Made by a program: the position numbers and the translations under genes
Part shown: one piece after another, positions 10,617 through 25,974 of the stretch
How positions within the stretch are numbered: position 1 is the stretch's first letter
Layout of the letters: each line of letters starts with the position of its first letter
DNA from: Lonicera japonica
Taxonomy: Eukaryota > Streptophyta > Magnoliopsida > Dipsacales > Caprifoliaceae
Direction of reading: 5' to 3'
NCBI GenBank assembly: GCA_021464415.1
Contig: CM038470.1
Coordinates: forward strand, 30,437,774-30,501,773
Length of the DNA: 64,000 bases
Notes under the pieces: model-generated
What the model saw: only the letters and a program-made list of their open reading frames with translations
Told to the model about the DNA's origin: nothing
The model's database searches: none

Positions 10617-13600
10617 ATGGTGGGTATTTTCTCTAGATTTTCAGTCAGCAGAAATGGTCACAGGCGAACCCAAAGTGCCCTTGTAAGTATACATACCTCT
10701 ATAGTACCTCATTCATTATCATTTTATGGTGTGCCGATTCTTTGTTTCTTCAATTAATTGCCTGTTATTTGATATGGGTATTATGAGTTGTTCTTGGACT
10801 CGAGTTTTATCATTTGTGCACACAGCATGCATGTGTTATTCGAATATAATATAAGTTGTTTATTTTCGATAACAGCAAGAGTTTGAATCTTGTTATTAAA
10901 ATTGAAAAGTTAAAAATTTGACGCACCTTCAATAACTTGAAATTGCGTTAGCTTTATATAATAGTAGATATTTCCTTCTTTTCAATTGGCCATGAGAGGA
11001 ATGATTTAATTATGATTGTTATTACTCCATACATCTCAAAACTCTTACTCCCTTTTCCTTTTTGAACATAAGTAATTCGAATATAAGTTGTACTATGTAA
11101 TCCGTATTCTTAACCACTGATTAGACTTCTACAGTGATTATGATTAAAGAAGATTCGATAAGTAAGATATAACTGTAACACAGTAACAGTAGCGAAAGAT
11201 AAAATCAGATTCAACAAAGTTCGCATTTGTATAACTGTTGTAGTATGTAGACACGTGGGTTCTCAGTCTGCTGGGAAAATTTATTGGATACAATCATTGT
11301 AACAATGACGTGATACAACAGATTGAACGATACCAGTTAGACGACGAAATCAAAGTTTCATTTCACTTCAATGACTTGTTTATACTTATCTTAGCGACTT
11401 ACCCTTGTGGCCTTGTGTCGCCGTTACAACAAGTGATATCAAATTCGTTATGCCACGCCATCATTGCAACTGTTGCAACAAATATTTACTCGTTTGATGA
11501 GGGTCTAGGATTTTGTTAGTATAAGCATATATGCATAAAAAGGATTTTCGAGTAGTCTACTTGAAAAGAGTAACATTTCAACATGCCAAAAGCATTTTCA
11601 GTGTCATTTTGTCAGTTCTTGTGTGCAGCATAGGCTGTTTTTATCATTGAGAACATAATTTGTTTACCATGTTCAAACATAGGAAACAAGACTCTTTTGG
11701 GGCATGCAAAAAGGAAAAATAAACTCTTAATTTTATATAGTCGTCTCAAGAAGTAATATCTTCTTTTTTAATAATACCCTTTTCTGTTTCTTATCACACA
11801 CCTATGTGTATACATTATATATATAGCTCCACTCTGATGTGAGTTGGTCCTTCTGCATTTAGCAATGAAATTCCTTGTTAAAAGCAGGTCCAAATAAGGA
11901 CCGTCTAAATGAGAGCGAGCTGGTATATACACTTGTTTATATCATTTCATATACAAAAAAACAAATTTTGCCTTGCGTAAAGTTGCCATAGTACGATTAA
12001 CCTCTGGATTGATATTGATATGCGTTTTTTAACGAAGGTGGATCAATGGTTTAATTAATTATCATTAATGGTAGAATCTGATTGCTTACAATAATTGGGA
12101 TATGATATAAGCTCAATGGATCATACACTGCTTATTCATGTCATTTCTCTAAGGGTGTTACTTGAAAACAGTACTATTTGTTTCTTGAAATTTATTTTAC
12201 TTGGAATTGTTTTTCTTTCAATGGAAACATTTCCTTGTAGACAATTAATTCCTGAGAAAGTTATGTGGGTGATGACCATAAACCTTGAAATTGATTTCCA
12301 TTGTAAATTTGGCCTATAGAACACTACAAAAGTGGGAAAATGTACTCATATGATTTATATTGTGCTAGATAATTAATGTGTGTGGACTTTGTTGAAGAGT
12401 ATGATATACATTGTTGGCCCACTACTTAACAGCTTAAGCTTTTGGGTGAGATGGTTTCTAACAGACCTCACCCACTTATATCAATTCAACTATAACCTAA
12501 TCTTGGGAGAGATGGTTTCTAACAGACCTCACCCACTTATATCAATTCAACTATAACCTAATCTTGAGACTCCAAGGGATATTTATGAAGGTCCACAATA
12601 TTTGTAAATTGTTGTGACTTTCAAACTTGGGCCGTAGATATATGTCTAGTACTCGCGTCCAGTACTGACACTCTAGGTAGGATTCTCCCTGCATCCGTGT
12701 GGGGTGTGTGTGGGGGGGAATATATATGAAGGATGAATGCGTGTTTAATTGGTGGCATTCACCTATTGGTTCTGGAATATGGCTACGTGGTATGATTGGA
12801 TAATTTTTGGTAGATGCGAGATAGTATTATATATTTAAGGATTGGGCTCCTCTAGCGTGTTTACTCTGCAAGTGAGGTTAAGAAATTTGGACCATTAGTT
12901 TAAAAGTAGATGGTTTAGGTTTTGATGTGTAATTTCTGTCTAAATGCCTTCTTGTCGAAGGCAAATACTACTTATTCAAATCTGACCCTTATTACAATTT
13001 TAAATTAACAGTCTAGATTTACTATTCTATTACAGAGTGATCCGTTAACTTATATTTTTTCATTGAATTGGGTTATTTCATGCAGGATTTGAGGGAAGTA
13101 GTGCCGCCAAATGCAGAGCCGACAACCGTTGCTAGTGTTGATGGGGACGAGACTACTCACGGGATTGAAGTAGCGGTCGAGTTTAAGCCAATTGAACACC
13201 CAACTGAGCCCCTTGACTATGATCAGCCAATTCAATGTCCCTTACCCGAACCTTCGATTCTCAATGTAAGCTTGTATATCATATTTCATTTGTCAAGTTG
13301 GTTTTATTACTTATTTGTTGAATGCTATAGCTTGCTCAAGACAAAAAAACGTATGCTGAAAACTTTTCCATGGGAAACAATAATTTAAGTGGGAGTTGGT
13401 TTTTGAATTTCACCAAACAAAGTTATACATTGGAAACTGATTACATGAAAAATTATGCAATTGGACACCGCTAATATGGAAAATATGTCATTTGGATCAT
13501 TGTTCAAGGAAAGGAATTGCAATCAGATGCACCCTTAATATCGTAGTTTTGCCAAATTTTTGTTGGGTTATAGTGAGTCTAGTTTGTTTCATTATGAGTT

Positions 13601-14166
13601 TATGACATAGTTACAAATAATGACTTTGAACCATTTTTGAAATCAAATTAACTCTGCCGTTTTAGATCGGTTTTGGCCTCAAACTTTGAGCCATGCGGTC
13701 CACCCTTGAATATTTAGACTAATAAGAATTTGAGCAAGGTTACGGTTGCTAGTTTCATCAAGTGGTCATTCATACTGGGTGCATCGGCTGTACATTCTCG
13801 GAATTTAGAACTCATTACTGCACTTGGTATGATTATTCGGTTGATAAAAAACATACAAGAATATCATTTTCCTAAGAATTTTTCTTTTTCATTTTATAAT
13901 TCCATTTGTAGACTAGACCTCTAAATCTTCATTTACCTGATCACCAGGACGGTAGAATATGGAAGGAGCGCGTATATGTAGGATCGCGAAGTGGACGAGC
14001 TGACTTGGTGATCACACAGCATGAAGGTGCGGCCTCCACAGAATTGGAGCTAGACGGAGCAAAACTACCTCGGCTGCCATCCAACCGCCGGATTTTACCA
14101 TCGGTCAGCGCCCCTGAACATAATATCCTCCAACTCCTCGAAGAATGCAATGCCTCCGGGATTTAA
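10617..14166 (+). CDS. Conserved plant protein of unknown function, 154 aa
   Basis: Three coding exons join cleanly: 10617-10682, 13086-13265 and 13948-14166, all introns phase 0 with GT-AG ends. The product starts MVGIFSRFSVSRNGHRRTQSAL. The middle exon contains GIEVAVEFKPIEHPTEPLDYDQ and PIQCPLPEPSILN. The last exon begins DGRIWKERVYVGSRSGRADL and ends LLEECNASGI. I recognise this layout as a small soluble protein family conserved across flowering plants with no assigned function. No signal peptide, membrane segment or catalytic motif is visible. The basic Ser/Arg-rich N-terminus could be a phosphorylation or targeting region, but that is inference. Intron 1 is 2.4 kb and holds a 61-bp tandem duplication. 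The exon structure is confident because all junctions keep frame. Confidence 0.88.
12448..12569. repeat. 61-bp tandem duplication in intron 1
   Basis: A 61-bp unit starting GAGATGGTTTCTAACAGACC and ending in ACCTAATCTTG appears twice in a row, almost without mismatch. It is a recent local duplication in intron 1 of the 154-aa protein gene and does not touch the splice sites. Confidence 0.9.
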
Positions 14167-15840
14167 AAGTTACATGGTTACTAGGTTGTGAACCGTATGT
14201 TTATACGAAGATCTGTATAAAGTTCGATGTATTTTGTATCATCCTTTCTTCTTTGCCCTTTCGAATCAGTTGCTTGAAACTAGGATATATATGTGAATGT
14301 AGAAAAATGTATATTTTTAAAGCTTCAGTTTGTGATTACAGATTAAGCCGTGTTGTTTAAATTCCAGGTTTTTTCAAATACTTCTTGACGTGATTGTTAC
14401 TTACAATGTTTAATTTTGTAAACTTGATATTCGTTCTCTCAATCTCAAATTAACAGTTTTATTTTGTTTTTCTAAAAATTTCGACAATTGCCTTAAAATA
14501 ACTTTTTTTCTTAAAAGGTGCAAAACTAAAATAGGTATTCTTAATTTGAGATGAGGGAGTAAATTTCTAGTATCAAACAAAAGTAACTTTCATGTGCATA
14601 CCTTGGGGACTCGAAATTGGGTATATCCGTGTCGGGAAGAGCGCCTTTTATATTCAGACTAGTTCAATATTCCAGATAAAAAAGAGACAACTCAACTAGC
14701 ATGAAGTTATGTCAAATATATTTATTTTTTATTTTACCCCTATAATATTGTATTTTAATGTTGATTATAATGAATGATATTTAGTGATATCAATAGAAAT
14801 ATAAGATTCGGAAGCCTATTGAAAAGTAAAAATTTTATCTAGTTATTCGACAATTATTTGTAAGTACGTCATTCACACATCGCATGTTTGGACGTTTTCG
14901 GTTGCATGTGATTATAACTCTTAATTTTAAAAAATCACAATATTTATCTTTTTCACTCGCTCTTTGACTTCATTTCCAGCCGGCAACACATGTTAATTAG
15001 TTTCTATTCCCTCGTATTAAATTAAGTGTAACTTTTTTTTTGATATCTCAAATTAAAAAACAAAATTTTTCTTCTGTTTTGACATATTAAAATACAAAAC
15101 GGAACTATATCAACAAGTTGGAAGTTCGATTGATGTGACTTTTATAAAGATGACATGTGTCATTTTAATAAAAAAAAATCTCATTTGACCCGACTTGTTC
15201 TAATTAAAATATTTTTTTTACTTTTATAATATGGTATCATTACACAGGGGCAAGTTAGAGTATAGATACACTAACTCTGGGTTGAGATTGGGTTTTTCAA
15301 TATAAAACTCACCCTAGGTCGGGCCGGATTCAAGTCAGAGTAATTTTAAAACAGGTTAAGTTGGATTCCAATTTAGCAAAAATTTACTCCAAATTTAATT
15401 GGTTATCATTCTAAAATGTCATTTATTTGAAATTAATGGCCTCAAACTCGTTTTGAGAAATTGATAGGTAAAAGTATTTTTGATACTATTTTCAAATCTA
15501 AGCATTGTTTGGATAAATAAAAATTACTCAAATTTATAAAATAATCTATGTTTATGCTGAACACTTATTTAAATAAATTATGGTAAACACTCATTTAAAT
15601 AGAAAAAAACGTGAAAATTAGATTTGTTATTTTTCAAACTAAAAATTATATATGTATATTTATTTAACTATCCAGATAGTGAAAGACCCCCCCCCCCCCC
15701 GTGGCCAGTTGTGTACGATTGAAATTATTGTCCTCTTCAATATGCCCATTAATTTCATGTTAATTGCAATAGAACCCGGATTTTATAAATTAGCACAAAA
15801 ACAATTTCGATTCTTTTCTTTGAGCAGAAGAAAGAGACAG
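14167..15840. other. Intergenic region upstream of RPN9
   Basis: The first ~200 bp is likely 3' UTR of the upstream gene. The remainder is AT-rich with no coding signal. A run of 14 C residues lies at 15687-15700, about 275 bp before the RPN9 start. Confidence 0.6.
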
Positions 15841-15845
15841 AGAGG

Positions 15846-15860
15846 TTTTATATATAAAAG
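15846..15860 (+). promoter_or_regulatory. TATA region of RPN9
   Basis: TTTTATATATAAAAG lies about 110 bp before the start codon and is followed by a CT-rich leader typical of plant housekeeping genes. A telo-box-like TTAGGGTTT occurs in the leader just before the ATG, a motif common in plant proteasome and ribosome genes. Confidence 0.55.
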
Positions 15861-15963
15861 AGATTTCTTTCTTTCTTTCTTTCTCTCTTTATCTCTCTGC
15901 AAATCTAGCAGTCTCTCTCCAACACTCTTCCTCTTTCTCCACGGATTAGGGTTTCGTCCAACA

Positions 15964-18900
15964 ATGGCCGCTCTTCAATACCTCGATTCTCTCCGTAATT
16001 CTCACCCGGAGCTCTCCGATTGGTACAATACCCTAGCAGATCTGTACCAGAGGAAGCTATGGCACCAGCTCACTCTCAAGCTCGAGCAGTTCGTCGCTCT
16101 CGCCGTCTTTCAGGTCTCTCTCTCTCTGTTTGACCTATCATATGTAATTTGCAGTGTCGAGTACAAGTATGACTTGTTAATGTCCTTGTTTGTTGATTAA
16201 TTTTGCTACCTGACGTGTTTGGAATTGTTCTTTTGGGGGATCTTTTTGTTGATTTGGTTTTTAGTAGACTGTGTTTAGTACTTTCACTAAGATTAGGGTT
16301 TGGAGATTTGCTGAGAGGTTAGGGATGTTTTTAGGAGCGTTGAGTGTAGGTAAAGTTACATTTTTTAGGGAGATTGAATCCTCTTTCTTTTTTGTTAGAT
16401 GCTTATTGCTTATTTCAACAATCCTTTCTACTGTTCTTCAATGCCAATTTGAGTGCACGCACACATGCATATGTATATGCGCGCACACAGACATATGCAT
16501 ACATATACATATACATATATGCACACATATGTTGTAGTGTTAAGTGCAAGTATAAGTGTTTAACTTCTCTTTTTGTTGATTAATTTGCTACATGACGTGT
16601 TTAGAAATTTTCTTTTAGGGATTTTGGTTGTTTGGGTTATTAGTAGACTGTGTTCGGTTCTTTCACTAAGATTAAGATTTGGAGATCTGGTGAGCGGTTA
16701 GGGTTGTTTTTAGGAGCAGTGACTGTAGGTAAAGTTCCATTTTTTGGGGAGATTGAATCCTCTATCTATTTTCTTAGATGCTTATTGCTTGCTTCAACAA
16801 TCCTTTTTATTGTTCTTCAATGCCAATTTGAGGGCGCACACACGCATATATATCTCTACAATAAGGGGCAATGGTTTTTGAATCTTACAAATGTACAACG
16901 TTTAAAGAATTGTGTGGCTGGGATTTAAGACGCTTTTTGAATGGTTGAAAATGCCTTTTACACAGGTTACCACCTTGTGTGTGCATATACATATACATGC
17001 ACTGATGCACGTATATAATAGTGTTAAGTGCAATTATAAATGTTAAACCCTGTGTAGCCTAATTCGTGGAGTCCCCTACGCTAAGAAGCATGGATACATA
17101 TGAGCAATACGTGTACGATATGTATACGCCAATACGAATTTTTCGTAAAAAATAGGATATGTATACATTTGGGGATTCGGGGATATATATATATATATAA
17201 TGGACTAATGGTGCATAAAAATGATGTTTACACTTTACTATTGTTAGTAGTAGTATTATCATTGTTTTGTAGGTAGCCCTAATGCAAGCCTCTTAGCTGT
17301 TTCACCAAAAATAAATAAAAAGTTGTGATTCATAGTTAGATATTTTGCGTCATTTCTTTTTTAAATGATCCCACGATATTATTTCCTTCTCATTTAGTAT
17401 AAAACTTTTATAATGCCTTGCTATAAAAGTTCTATAATGTCTTATGTTAGCCTCCCCTATAATTAAAGGTGATTATGGACCCTTTAATTTTACATTTAAA
17501 ATTAGAAATGAACTTCAAAATGTCTCCCCATGTACAATGTTCTAAAAATTGCTAGGCATTCCTAGGTCGTCGAGGGGGGGGACCTAGCGCCTAGGGGATT
17601 ATTCGGTTAAACGATTTTTTATTAAAAATATTATTTTAAATAACATAATACTAACAAAACATAATATACCTTTTAAATTAACATTAATTTTTCAACATCC
17701 AACCAATAAAACATGCATTTCAGAAACAAAATAAACAAGTTCAAACAATCAAACCCAAGTGAACATCCCAAAATACAGCTGGAGAGGAGAGGAGGAGATG
17801 GAGATCGGAGACTGAGAGGAGGAGGATGAGGAGAACACAATTAGGTCAACTGAAAGAGGGCTAGCTAATAAACGTGTTTTTTTTAACATGAAACTACATT
17901 GTTTTGAAGGGGAAAAAAAGGGATAAATAGGCGCCTAGCCCGCCTAATGGGCGCCTAAGCACAAAGGATTAGCCCTAGGCCGGGCGGCGAGGTACCGATT
18001 TCCGCCTAGGCCTGATTTTTAGAACACTGCCCATGTATCAGAATTTCAAAAGATTAAAGAAAATTCAGGATACTCTAAAATGTGTATCCGATACGTATCG
18101 GAAGCATATCTGTATCAAATACGCATTGGGTAGGCAACTCTTTGAGAAGAATCGCTTCATGGCCCCTACGTATTGCGATTTGGGTGTGCATATCCCAAAC
18201 TGTTCAAATTTTCCATCCAGATCGCCAACTCTAGCGACCCCCCTTTTAACTTGCATAGACAGACGAAAAGAAAGATACTTTTATTTTTATTATGTGTAAA
18301 TACATGTATTACAATATTAAGGTTTCCCCTGTACTATATACATATATAACGGAGACAATAAATAGTCTGTAGTCTGTAAGCAACCCACAATAGCAGTCGA
18401 CAAAGCCTACCCCATCGCACCACGTAAAAGTACCGGTACCACGTCCAAAGTGTCCCACGAATTAGGTAATGTTGGGTTAACTTCTTTTTTGTTGATTAAT
18501 TTGCTACCTGAGATGTTTCAAATCATTCTTTTAGGGATGTTGTTTGGTTTGATAATTACTAGGCAGTTTTTAGTTCTTTCACCAAGATTAGGGGTTGGAG
18601 ATCTGGTTAGAGGTTAGGGCTGTTTTTAGGAGTGGTTGAATGTAGGTGAAGTTCTAGTTATTAGGGAAAATATTTTCCTCTTTCTATTTTTGTAGATGCT
18701 TATTGTTTAGGTTCTAGGTTTAGGCTTTACGTTTGTGTTGTTTTGGCTCTTAGACTCTTAGTTACTTGCTTCATTGTAGAAACTTTCTGGGTATCTTTTG
18801 CCTTGAGATGAGCTTAGTAATTTTTATGAGTTTACTCAATAAGTGCATGTTCCATTCTGAATAGATTCCACAGATGAAGACGGATAGAACAAAAGGAGGA

Positions 18901-21900
18901 TTAGAGACTAAAATATTATTTTATTTTATTTTTTGATAACCATGGGTATCGGGGCCCCACCCCCACTAATCCCATGAGGCCCTAGTTGCTCGACTGGGAG
19001 ACGCCCCCACTAGCCGAAGAAAGGTTTCACGCAGCAAGGAATCGAACCTGAGACCGTGCGCCTACCCACATGGTCCCAAGTTTTCCCTTAGCGCTGTGGC
19101 AACCCCTTAGGTTATTAGTGACTAAAATATTATATAATTGAGAAATAGTTTGGTCCAATTTGAGCACCCAAACTTACGGAGTTCTGTGTTTGCACAGATG
19201 CAGTTATTATGGACCTCACAACTTCAAATCGCTGACAAGGCTTATGCAACTTGTGCATAAAGATTAAAGAAGAGTTCATTGAACTGAAATTTTTGGAACC
19301 AGTGTTCTCAAAATTACGCCTGGGCATAGGTTTGCAATCTTGCATCTATGTGCCTTGTCCGGTTTAAGCTAGGCTCATTTAGTAGGGCAAGTGTCTATTG
19401 TGCCTCTTTCATAATGGATTTCCGGTTTGAACTGCTGTCCGATCACTGGTAAAAAATGGAAAAAACATGTTAGGCCTCGGGAAAACATTCTAACTGGAAG
19501 GGTGGCTCGTAAGGAAAAAAACGATGATTCATAATATAAATACGTAGTGTTCATAAGTTAATCTGTCCATTTACGAAATACTTATTATTATAAGATAGTA
19601 TAACTAGTTGTGCTCATGTTGCTGAATTTCACTATTTGTGATCTATTGATCATCATCTTTTCTGGTTAGGTTTAAGCTACAGATAGCCAAATAGGATGTT
19701 ATAAATTATGTCTATTGTTTTAGGTTTATATGATTTTGTTGTCTTGCATTCACTGGTTTGTCCATTAACTTGCATATTTTCGGCTTTTCGCACATCTTAT
19801 AGTTGTGTCTCATTCGTTTTGTGTTACAGGCTGGCGATTCTCTTATACAGCTATATCATAATTTCATCACTGACTTTGAGACTAAGATCAATCTTCTCAA
19901 GCTTGCTCATTTTGCCGTCATAGTTTCTCGGCAGTACTCAGAGAAAGAAGCTGCCATTAGTTATCTTGAAGGGGTGATTGAAAAGCTTCGAGCTACTAGA
20001 GAGATGCGCATTGAGGAGCCAATCCTTTATATTAAGATGCAGATAGCAATATTAGAGCTTGAGAAAGGGGATCAAAAGGCGTGCAAGAAACTACTAGATG
20101 ATGGAAAGACTACACTTGACAGCATGACTGACATTGATCCATCTGTATATGCCAACTACTATTGGGTTTCATCTCAGTACCATAAATCTCGTCAGGAATT
20201 TGCTGAATTCTACAAAAGTGCTCTTCTTTATCTGGCATACACCTCAGTAGAGTCTCTATCAGAATCTTTTAAGCTGGTATGTTTACTATGTCTTTCATTT
20301 TTGTTTCATTATCATTTTGGAAAAGATCCAAGGCATGTAGTAATGATTTGGTGAGCTCTCCCTCACTAGGATCATCTCCAATGGCATAATCAAAGTAATA
20401 AGAATAATCAATTTTAACAATATTTAAAAAAAAAAACTCATCCTAATGTCAACATCAAATTTTAGCACTCAATCAATCAACAATCAAGTTTGCCGACCCA
20501 ATAATGAAAGCTAAAAATCTTTCCAAATAATCATTACAGTGCCCCCCACTAATTATATTGGTCAACTTAAAAGATAAGGATAATCTTGTAAGATTCAGAT
20601 AATATTTTACCTTTTTCTATGATAATTTTTGATTTGGGGCCAATCAAAGTAGTGGGTATGACGGTTTTGATTATTGAACAAAAATAACCATTGTGAAGCG
20701 CAACATTGTTAGCTTTAACAATCTATTCAATGAATAACAAAATATCTTCTGATAATCCAGTTTTACTTATTCCATTGGAGGTGTTCTATGTTGTTTTGCC
20801 ATGTTATGTTTATTTGAAGATTGAAATTCGTAATTGTGTTCTATATTACTTATGAATGTCTAAATATGATTCACTTGCTAAAGTTTTGTTTCTTACTTTC
20901 TTATAAGAATTTCATTATGATATTTATATTATCCTGTTCAAAAATCTGTTATTGGGATTATATGTGTTTGGTCAAGGTTTGGTATTTTTGGATCAGAAGC
21001 CCAAACTCTGAAATCAAAATTTTTTTTTTTGGGATCATGGAAATTAGCAAAGTGATTACTTTAGAAGTGAAAGCAAAAATACATGAGAATCTCCTTGAGC
21101 AAGTGAACAAAGAAAAGGTACTAGAAGAAGGGAAATGATGACTATGTTCCCTTATAGGTTTGTGTTTATTAGCACTGTTCTTAGTCTATTGATCAACTTG
21201 CATTTCAACTACTGATTTGAAATCTGGGTAACTGGAGTTCAATTGCTGGTTCGTCACTTTCCTGTTTAGCTTGAAATTTATTTATTTAGAACACTAGTGT
21301 TTTTCAAGTGTGAAGTTATTTTAGCTTTGGATTTTGGTTATAGTCAAATGGGTCAATGAGATGTAGGGGAACAGATGAATACATCTTCTCCCCTTCTGCT
21401 TAAATGAAACTGTTCAAAATTGTTTCCGTGTGAGTAATTTTTAGACTCCCTGATTGATTTCTTTGGACTTTGCTCGGAGTCTTTTCATCAATTTGTGCAA
21501 ATTTTTAAGATTTAATAGTATGCTGTTACTAGGTAGTGAGGGAGGAAATAGGGTATTCTTCAACTGTAGCCAGATGGATAAATGGATAATATATTAATAG
21601 TTGGAAAGTTCACAGTATTAATGGTTTAAAGCACAAAGTTATGACCATGCATGAAAGTCTCTTAACTGAGATTGGATACATATTGAATAATGGGCTTTTT
21701 TAACTCTGCCCCCCATTTTATATGTGAAATTAGACTTAACCCCTGTTGTCATTCATAATCATTAGACATTACCCCCTGCATGTGGGGGAATCAAAAAAAA
21801 TAAAATTATGTGAAGACGACTGGTTAAGTCAAAAGGATTATGTTAAAAATAAAATAAAATTAAACATTACCCTCCATTTTTATGTAACTTTTGAGATTCC

Positions 21901-24900
21901 CTGCATGCGGGGGCAACGTCTAAATGATTATGAAAGTAGGGGTATGTCTAATTTCACATTAATAACAGGCACCAAAATAAAAAAATTCCATTGAATAATT
22001 GATAATATGGTTCAGATATTTCTTTTTTGTTTCTGATAAAAAATAAAACAAAATATATGTTTCAGATATTTCAATGTTCTTTTGATAAAATGCATTAATG
22101 TTGACCTTCACATAATTCCAACATGCTTATTAACTTTATTCTACTTTGATCCTTCTTTAGGATTTAGCATTTGATTTATCACTGTCTGCATTGCTGGGAG
22201 AAAACATTTACAACTTTGGAGAACTGCTTCCACATCCAATTGTAAGTTCTCTTCTCTAGATCTCTTGATTTTGTACGTCTTTCCCCTCTATTCGAGCTTG
22301 TATTCCTGTAATGGGTGGATTGATGGTTTCAATTATACAATTATGGTATCTATCTGTTTATTATGTATTTGTTTGTTAATCACTTGTTGCATGTCTTAAC
22401 TACTGGTTAAATACTGCCAATTTTTTCTGAACTTGCTTAGAACTAGTCACAAAATAAGGATTTTTGACTACTAAATCTATAAAACCCACAAAACACGAGA
22501 ATTTGGAAGTACGAAAACGGAAGGGTTGAAATATGTCATATATTGAGTACAAGTCATGATCATAGTGGGTAGAAAACTTGTTTTGAGTTCTCCCTTTGGA
22601 ACAAGAATCTTTCTCTGCATTAAAATAGATTGTGGGAGTTGGTACGTCCCACCAAATTATTCATCTTAGGGTGCATTTGACAAAAAAATTGGAAAATGAT
22701 TGAAAACACTAAATTTATGAGAAGTTGGAAAAAGAGATGAGATTTGGTGAGATAGTTTACTACATTTTCAATTTTTTTTGGAATCCAATTCTTACCAAAT
22801 GAGTCATCTTTCTTTTCCGTCTTCTCATAAATTTACTTGTGATTTCAATCGTTTTCTAATTTTTAATTTTTTTTAATCAATCAGACCCTATTGTCTGATT
22901 CTATCCTAGTTTTGTTGATTTGGCCCCATGAATTGATTTAACAAGATTCACGAAATAAGAGCTGAGAGTATACCGAAATTGTCTTCTGCATTAATATTTG
23001 ATTCTTATACGTAATAACAGAGTACCTACTAAGGTTCTAGAAGTTCTCTTTGGTTTGAGTTATCGCCAGGCACTTGGAATAATTGTTCGCCAATCCTTGG
23101 GTTTATATCTTCAAGGGCTTGGTTGATATTTGGAACCGAGGCTGAAATTAAGTTGGCCCACCAAATCTGATGCATTAATACACTACTACTTGTAAAATAA
23201 TATGCAGAAACATTTGGACCTTTGTATGATGGCTGTGTTATAGGTTGAAATTGAACTGTTCAATGTTTTTGTTTAAATTGCATGGTAATAATATGTGTGT
23301 TTGTAATATTTATACATTATTTTATAAGAAAAAGTGGGCCTTTAAGAAATTGTTGAACTCTGGAGCACAAGTTATACTACACTGAAGCCGCTCTGGATAA
23401 AGAAAACACACCTAATGTTCCAAATTTAGAGTCCACCATTCTTTTTCGGGATGTCCCAAATTTGAATCTAGTTTCCTTTCAGGACATGTTTGATGTGCCA
23501 AATCTCATGTTAGTAAAGTAGTTTCACTTTAGCCATTGATTGATATTAGTGTATCTTTAAAAAATGTGTGAAAATAAACATGGACTCAAAATTTGGAACA
23601 GTGGGAATATTTGACTACTTTTTTTGTGTGTATAATTTTGACCTTGTGTTGCTTAAATGCCTCAACCATGGTAATATATATATTCTCATGTTTAACTTAT
23701 ATGTGCACTTAACATATGTTGGAACTTTGTACCTCACACTTACCTGAAATTCTTTAGCAATGGGGCTTTTCTGACTTTGGCCCCCATTTTATGTACAAAA
23801 CTAGATTTACCCCCGGTTTTCGTGTTCATAAGACTTTGTCCCCTGCCTGCGGGATAATGTCAAAGAATTGTGTAAATATATGGGGCAATGTCTAATTTTT
23901 TATTGTAATCCTTTGACTTAATCCCCCCACCACATACACTCACACAAAAAAAAAAATGAGAAAAAAAATGTTTTTATGTAATTCTTTGAGCTTCCCTACA
24001 TGCAGGGGGCAAAGTCTAACGATTATGAAAACAAGTGGATAAATCTAATTTCGTTTTAAAGTGGGGAAAAGTACTTGGTAGATATGCTGTATTGGGATTA
24101 TGACATGTTTTAATTTTTACAGATTAAGAGTCTACTAGGGACCAAGGTCGAGTGGCTTTACTACATTCTCGAAGCATTCAACTCTGGGGACTTAATTCGC
24201 TATCAAGAGCTATGCCGTGTTCATGGAGCTTCATTGAGTGCTCAACCAGCACTAGTGCAGAATGAGAAGAAACTTTTGGAGAAGATTAACATTCTCTGCT
24301 TGATGGAAATCATCTTTAGGTACGTTAAAAGGATCGTTGCACTTGAAACTGTTTTGAGTGAATTGAAGGGGAAAATGCAAAAAATACGCTTTTAACATTA
24401 CATCTGCTGTAGAAAACCCCCTTAAACTATTACTTTGTGCAAGAAAAACCCTTCTAATTTGATGCATTGCTAGAATCCCCAATGTGTTCACCAAAAAGGA
24501 TACTATTGAAGTTTCCTTGTGAGACGGATGATATTTAGTGAAGAGATGCTAAATACACAAAATACTCCACAAAGTTGATCCACAAACTTACTTGGCACTG
24601 ACTTGGATGAATTGATGTAATCAATGGTGGTGCCCAGTTTAACACATTAACACATCAGTGCCATATGTTTGTTGATCAACTTTTGTGGTGTATTTTGTGT
24701 GTCTAGCATTTCTCTTTAGTGAAACCATTACATTTGTGAAACAATCTTGACTTGCCATCGAGTTTTGTCTGAAACATAGAAATCTTGGTAACTCACTAAG
24801 TCCATTAGCCGAATCCAGGTTCTGGCTTACCAAGTTCCATATAATTGTTATGAAATTTTACAATACATTGCTTCAGTTTATCTGAAATCCAAACTGATGC

Positions 24901-25974
24901 CGAGTTGAAAATAAGATGGACCAAATCTTGGCCGAAACCGTGTGTTTTGGACCATGCGTATGTGGCTCTTGCGAATCCCTCATTTGTTGCTAAAAGGGTA
25001 TTGTTGGGGATTTTTGTGACCCAAAAAGATGATTGTCATAAATTGATAGTCCTACTTTCCTTTTTGGGACATAAACAATGTACCAAATTTTTTGATAGAG
25101 AATGAGTTGTATTATTGACTATATGATCACATTGAAATCAATGTTTCCGTAAAAATTACCAAATTCAAAGTGGACTATCAATTTGAGACAGATGGAGTAA
25201 TTTTTAGCATCCATAGGTTTCTTGAACACATGGAAAGTTTGAAGGGATTTTTTTGCACAAAAAATAGTTTCATTTTTTTTTCTTTCATTTTGCACTTCTC
25301 AAATTAAACCATTAAATTATAGTACATTTTAATGCGTAACTCCATTGAAATACGGTTCCTTGCAGTCGACCATCGGAAGATAGAACAATCCCATTGAGTA
25401 TCATTGCAGAGCGCACAAAGCTTACTGTAGAGGATGTGGAGTATCTTCTCATGAAAAGCCTATCAGTAAGTGGTTATGGCTATCAATAAGATTTATAAAT
25501 TCAGCCACTTTAAGTTCAAATAATTACTGTAATGATATAATTTTAACAAAAAATATGTTCTCTCCATCCCTAATTAAGCAGCCATGTTTGGCTTTCACAT
25601 TTTTTAAGAATGAGCGAATTTCATTTCAATCTATGGCCTAGGAAAAAAAAAACTTGTTTCCTATTGTGAGTTTTGGTACGTAAATTATGTTATAAAAAGT
25701 GAAGTCGACTTGTAACTTGGGACATCCCAAAAAGGAGTTGTGGACTCTTAATATTTAATTTGGGATGGAGGGAGGATTATTTACATGAGACAAACTTGAT
25801 TCTTCTAATTAACTTATTAATAAATTGGAAATTATTATATAAATTTGATCCATTAATTATTAGAACTGCTCCGTATAAAATTTCTCCAAATTATTTTCTT
25901 TGGTATTTAAGTAAGAGGAGAGGCATGCAGAACTGTTAAGTCTGCTGTTCTTACTGCTTAAATCCAAGGAAAAA

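Noticed and set aside
18990..19110. A tRNA gene on the minus strand
   Set aside because: The B box is perfect but no acceptor stem or anticodon arm folds, and the flanking duplications and A/T tail mark it as a SINE.
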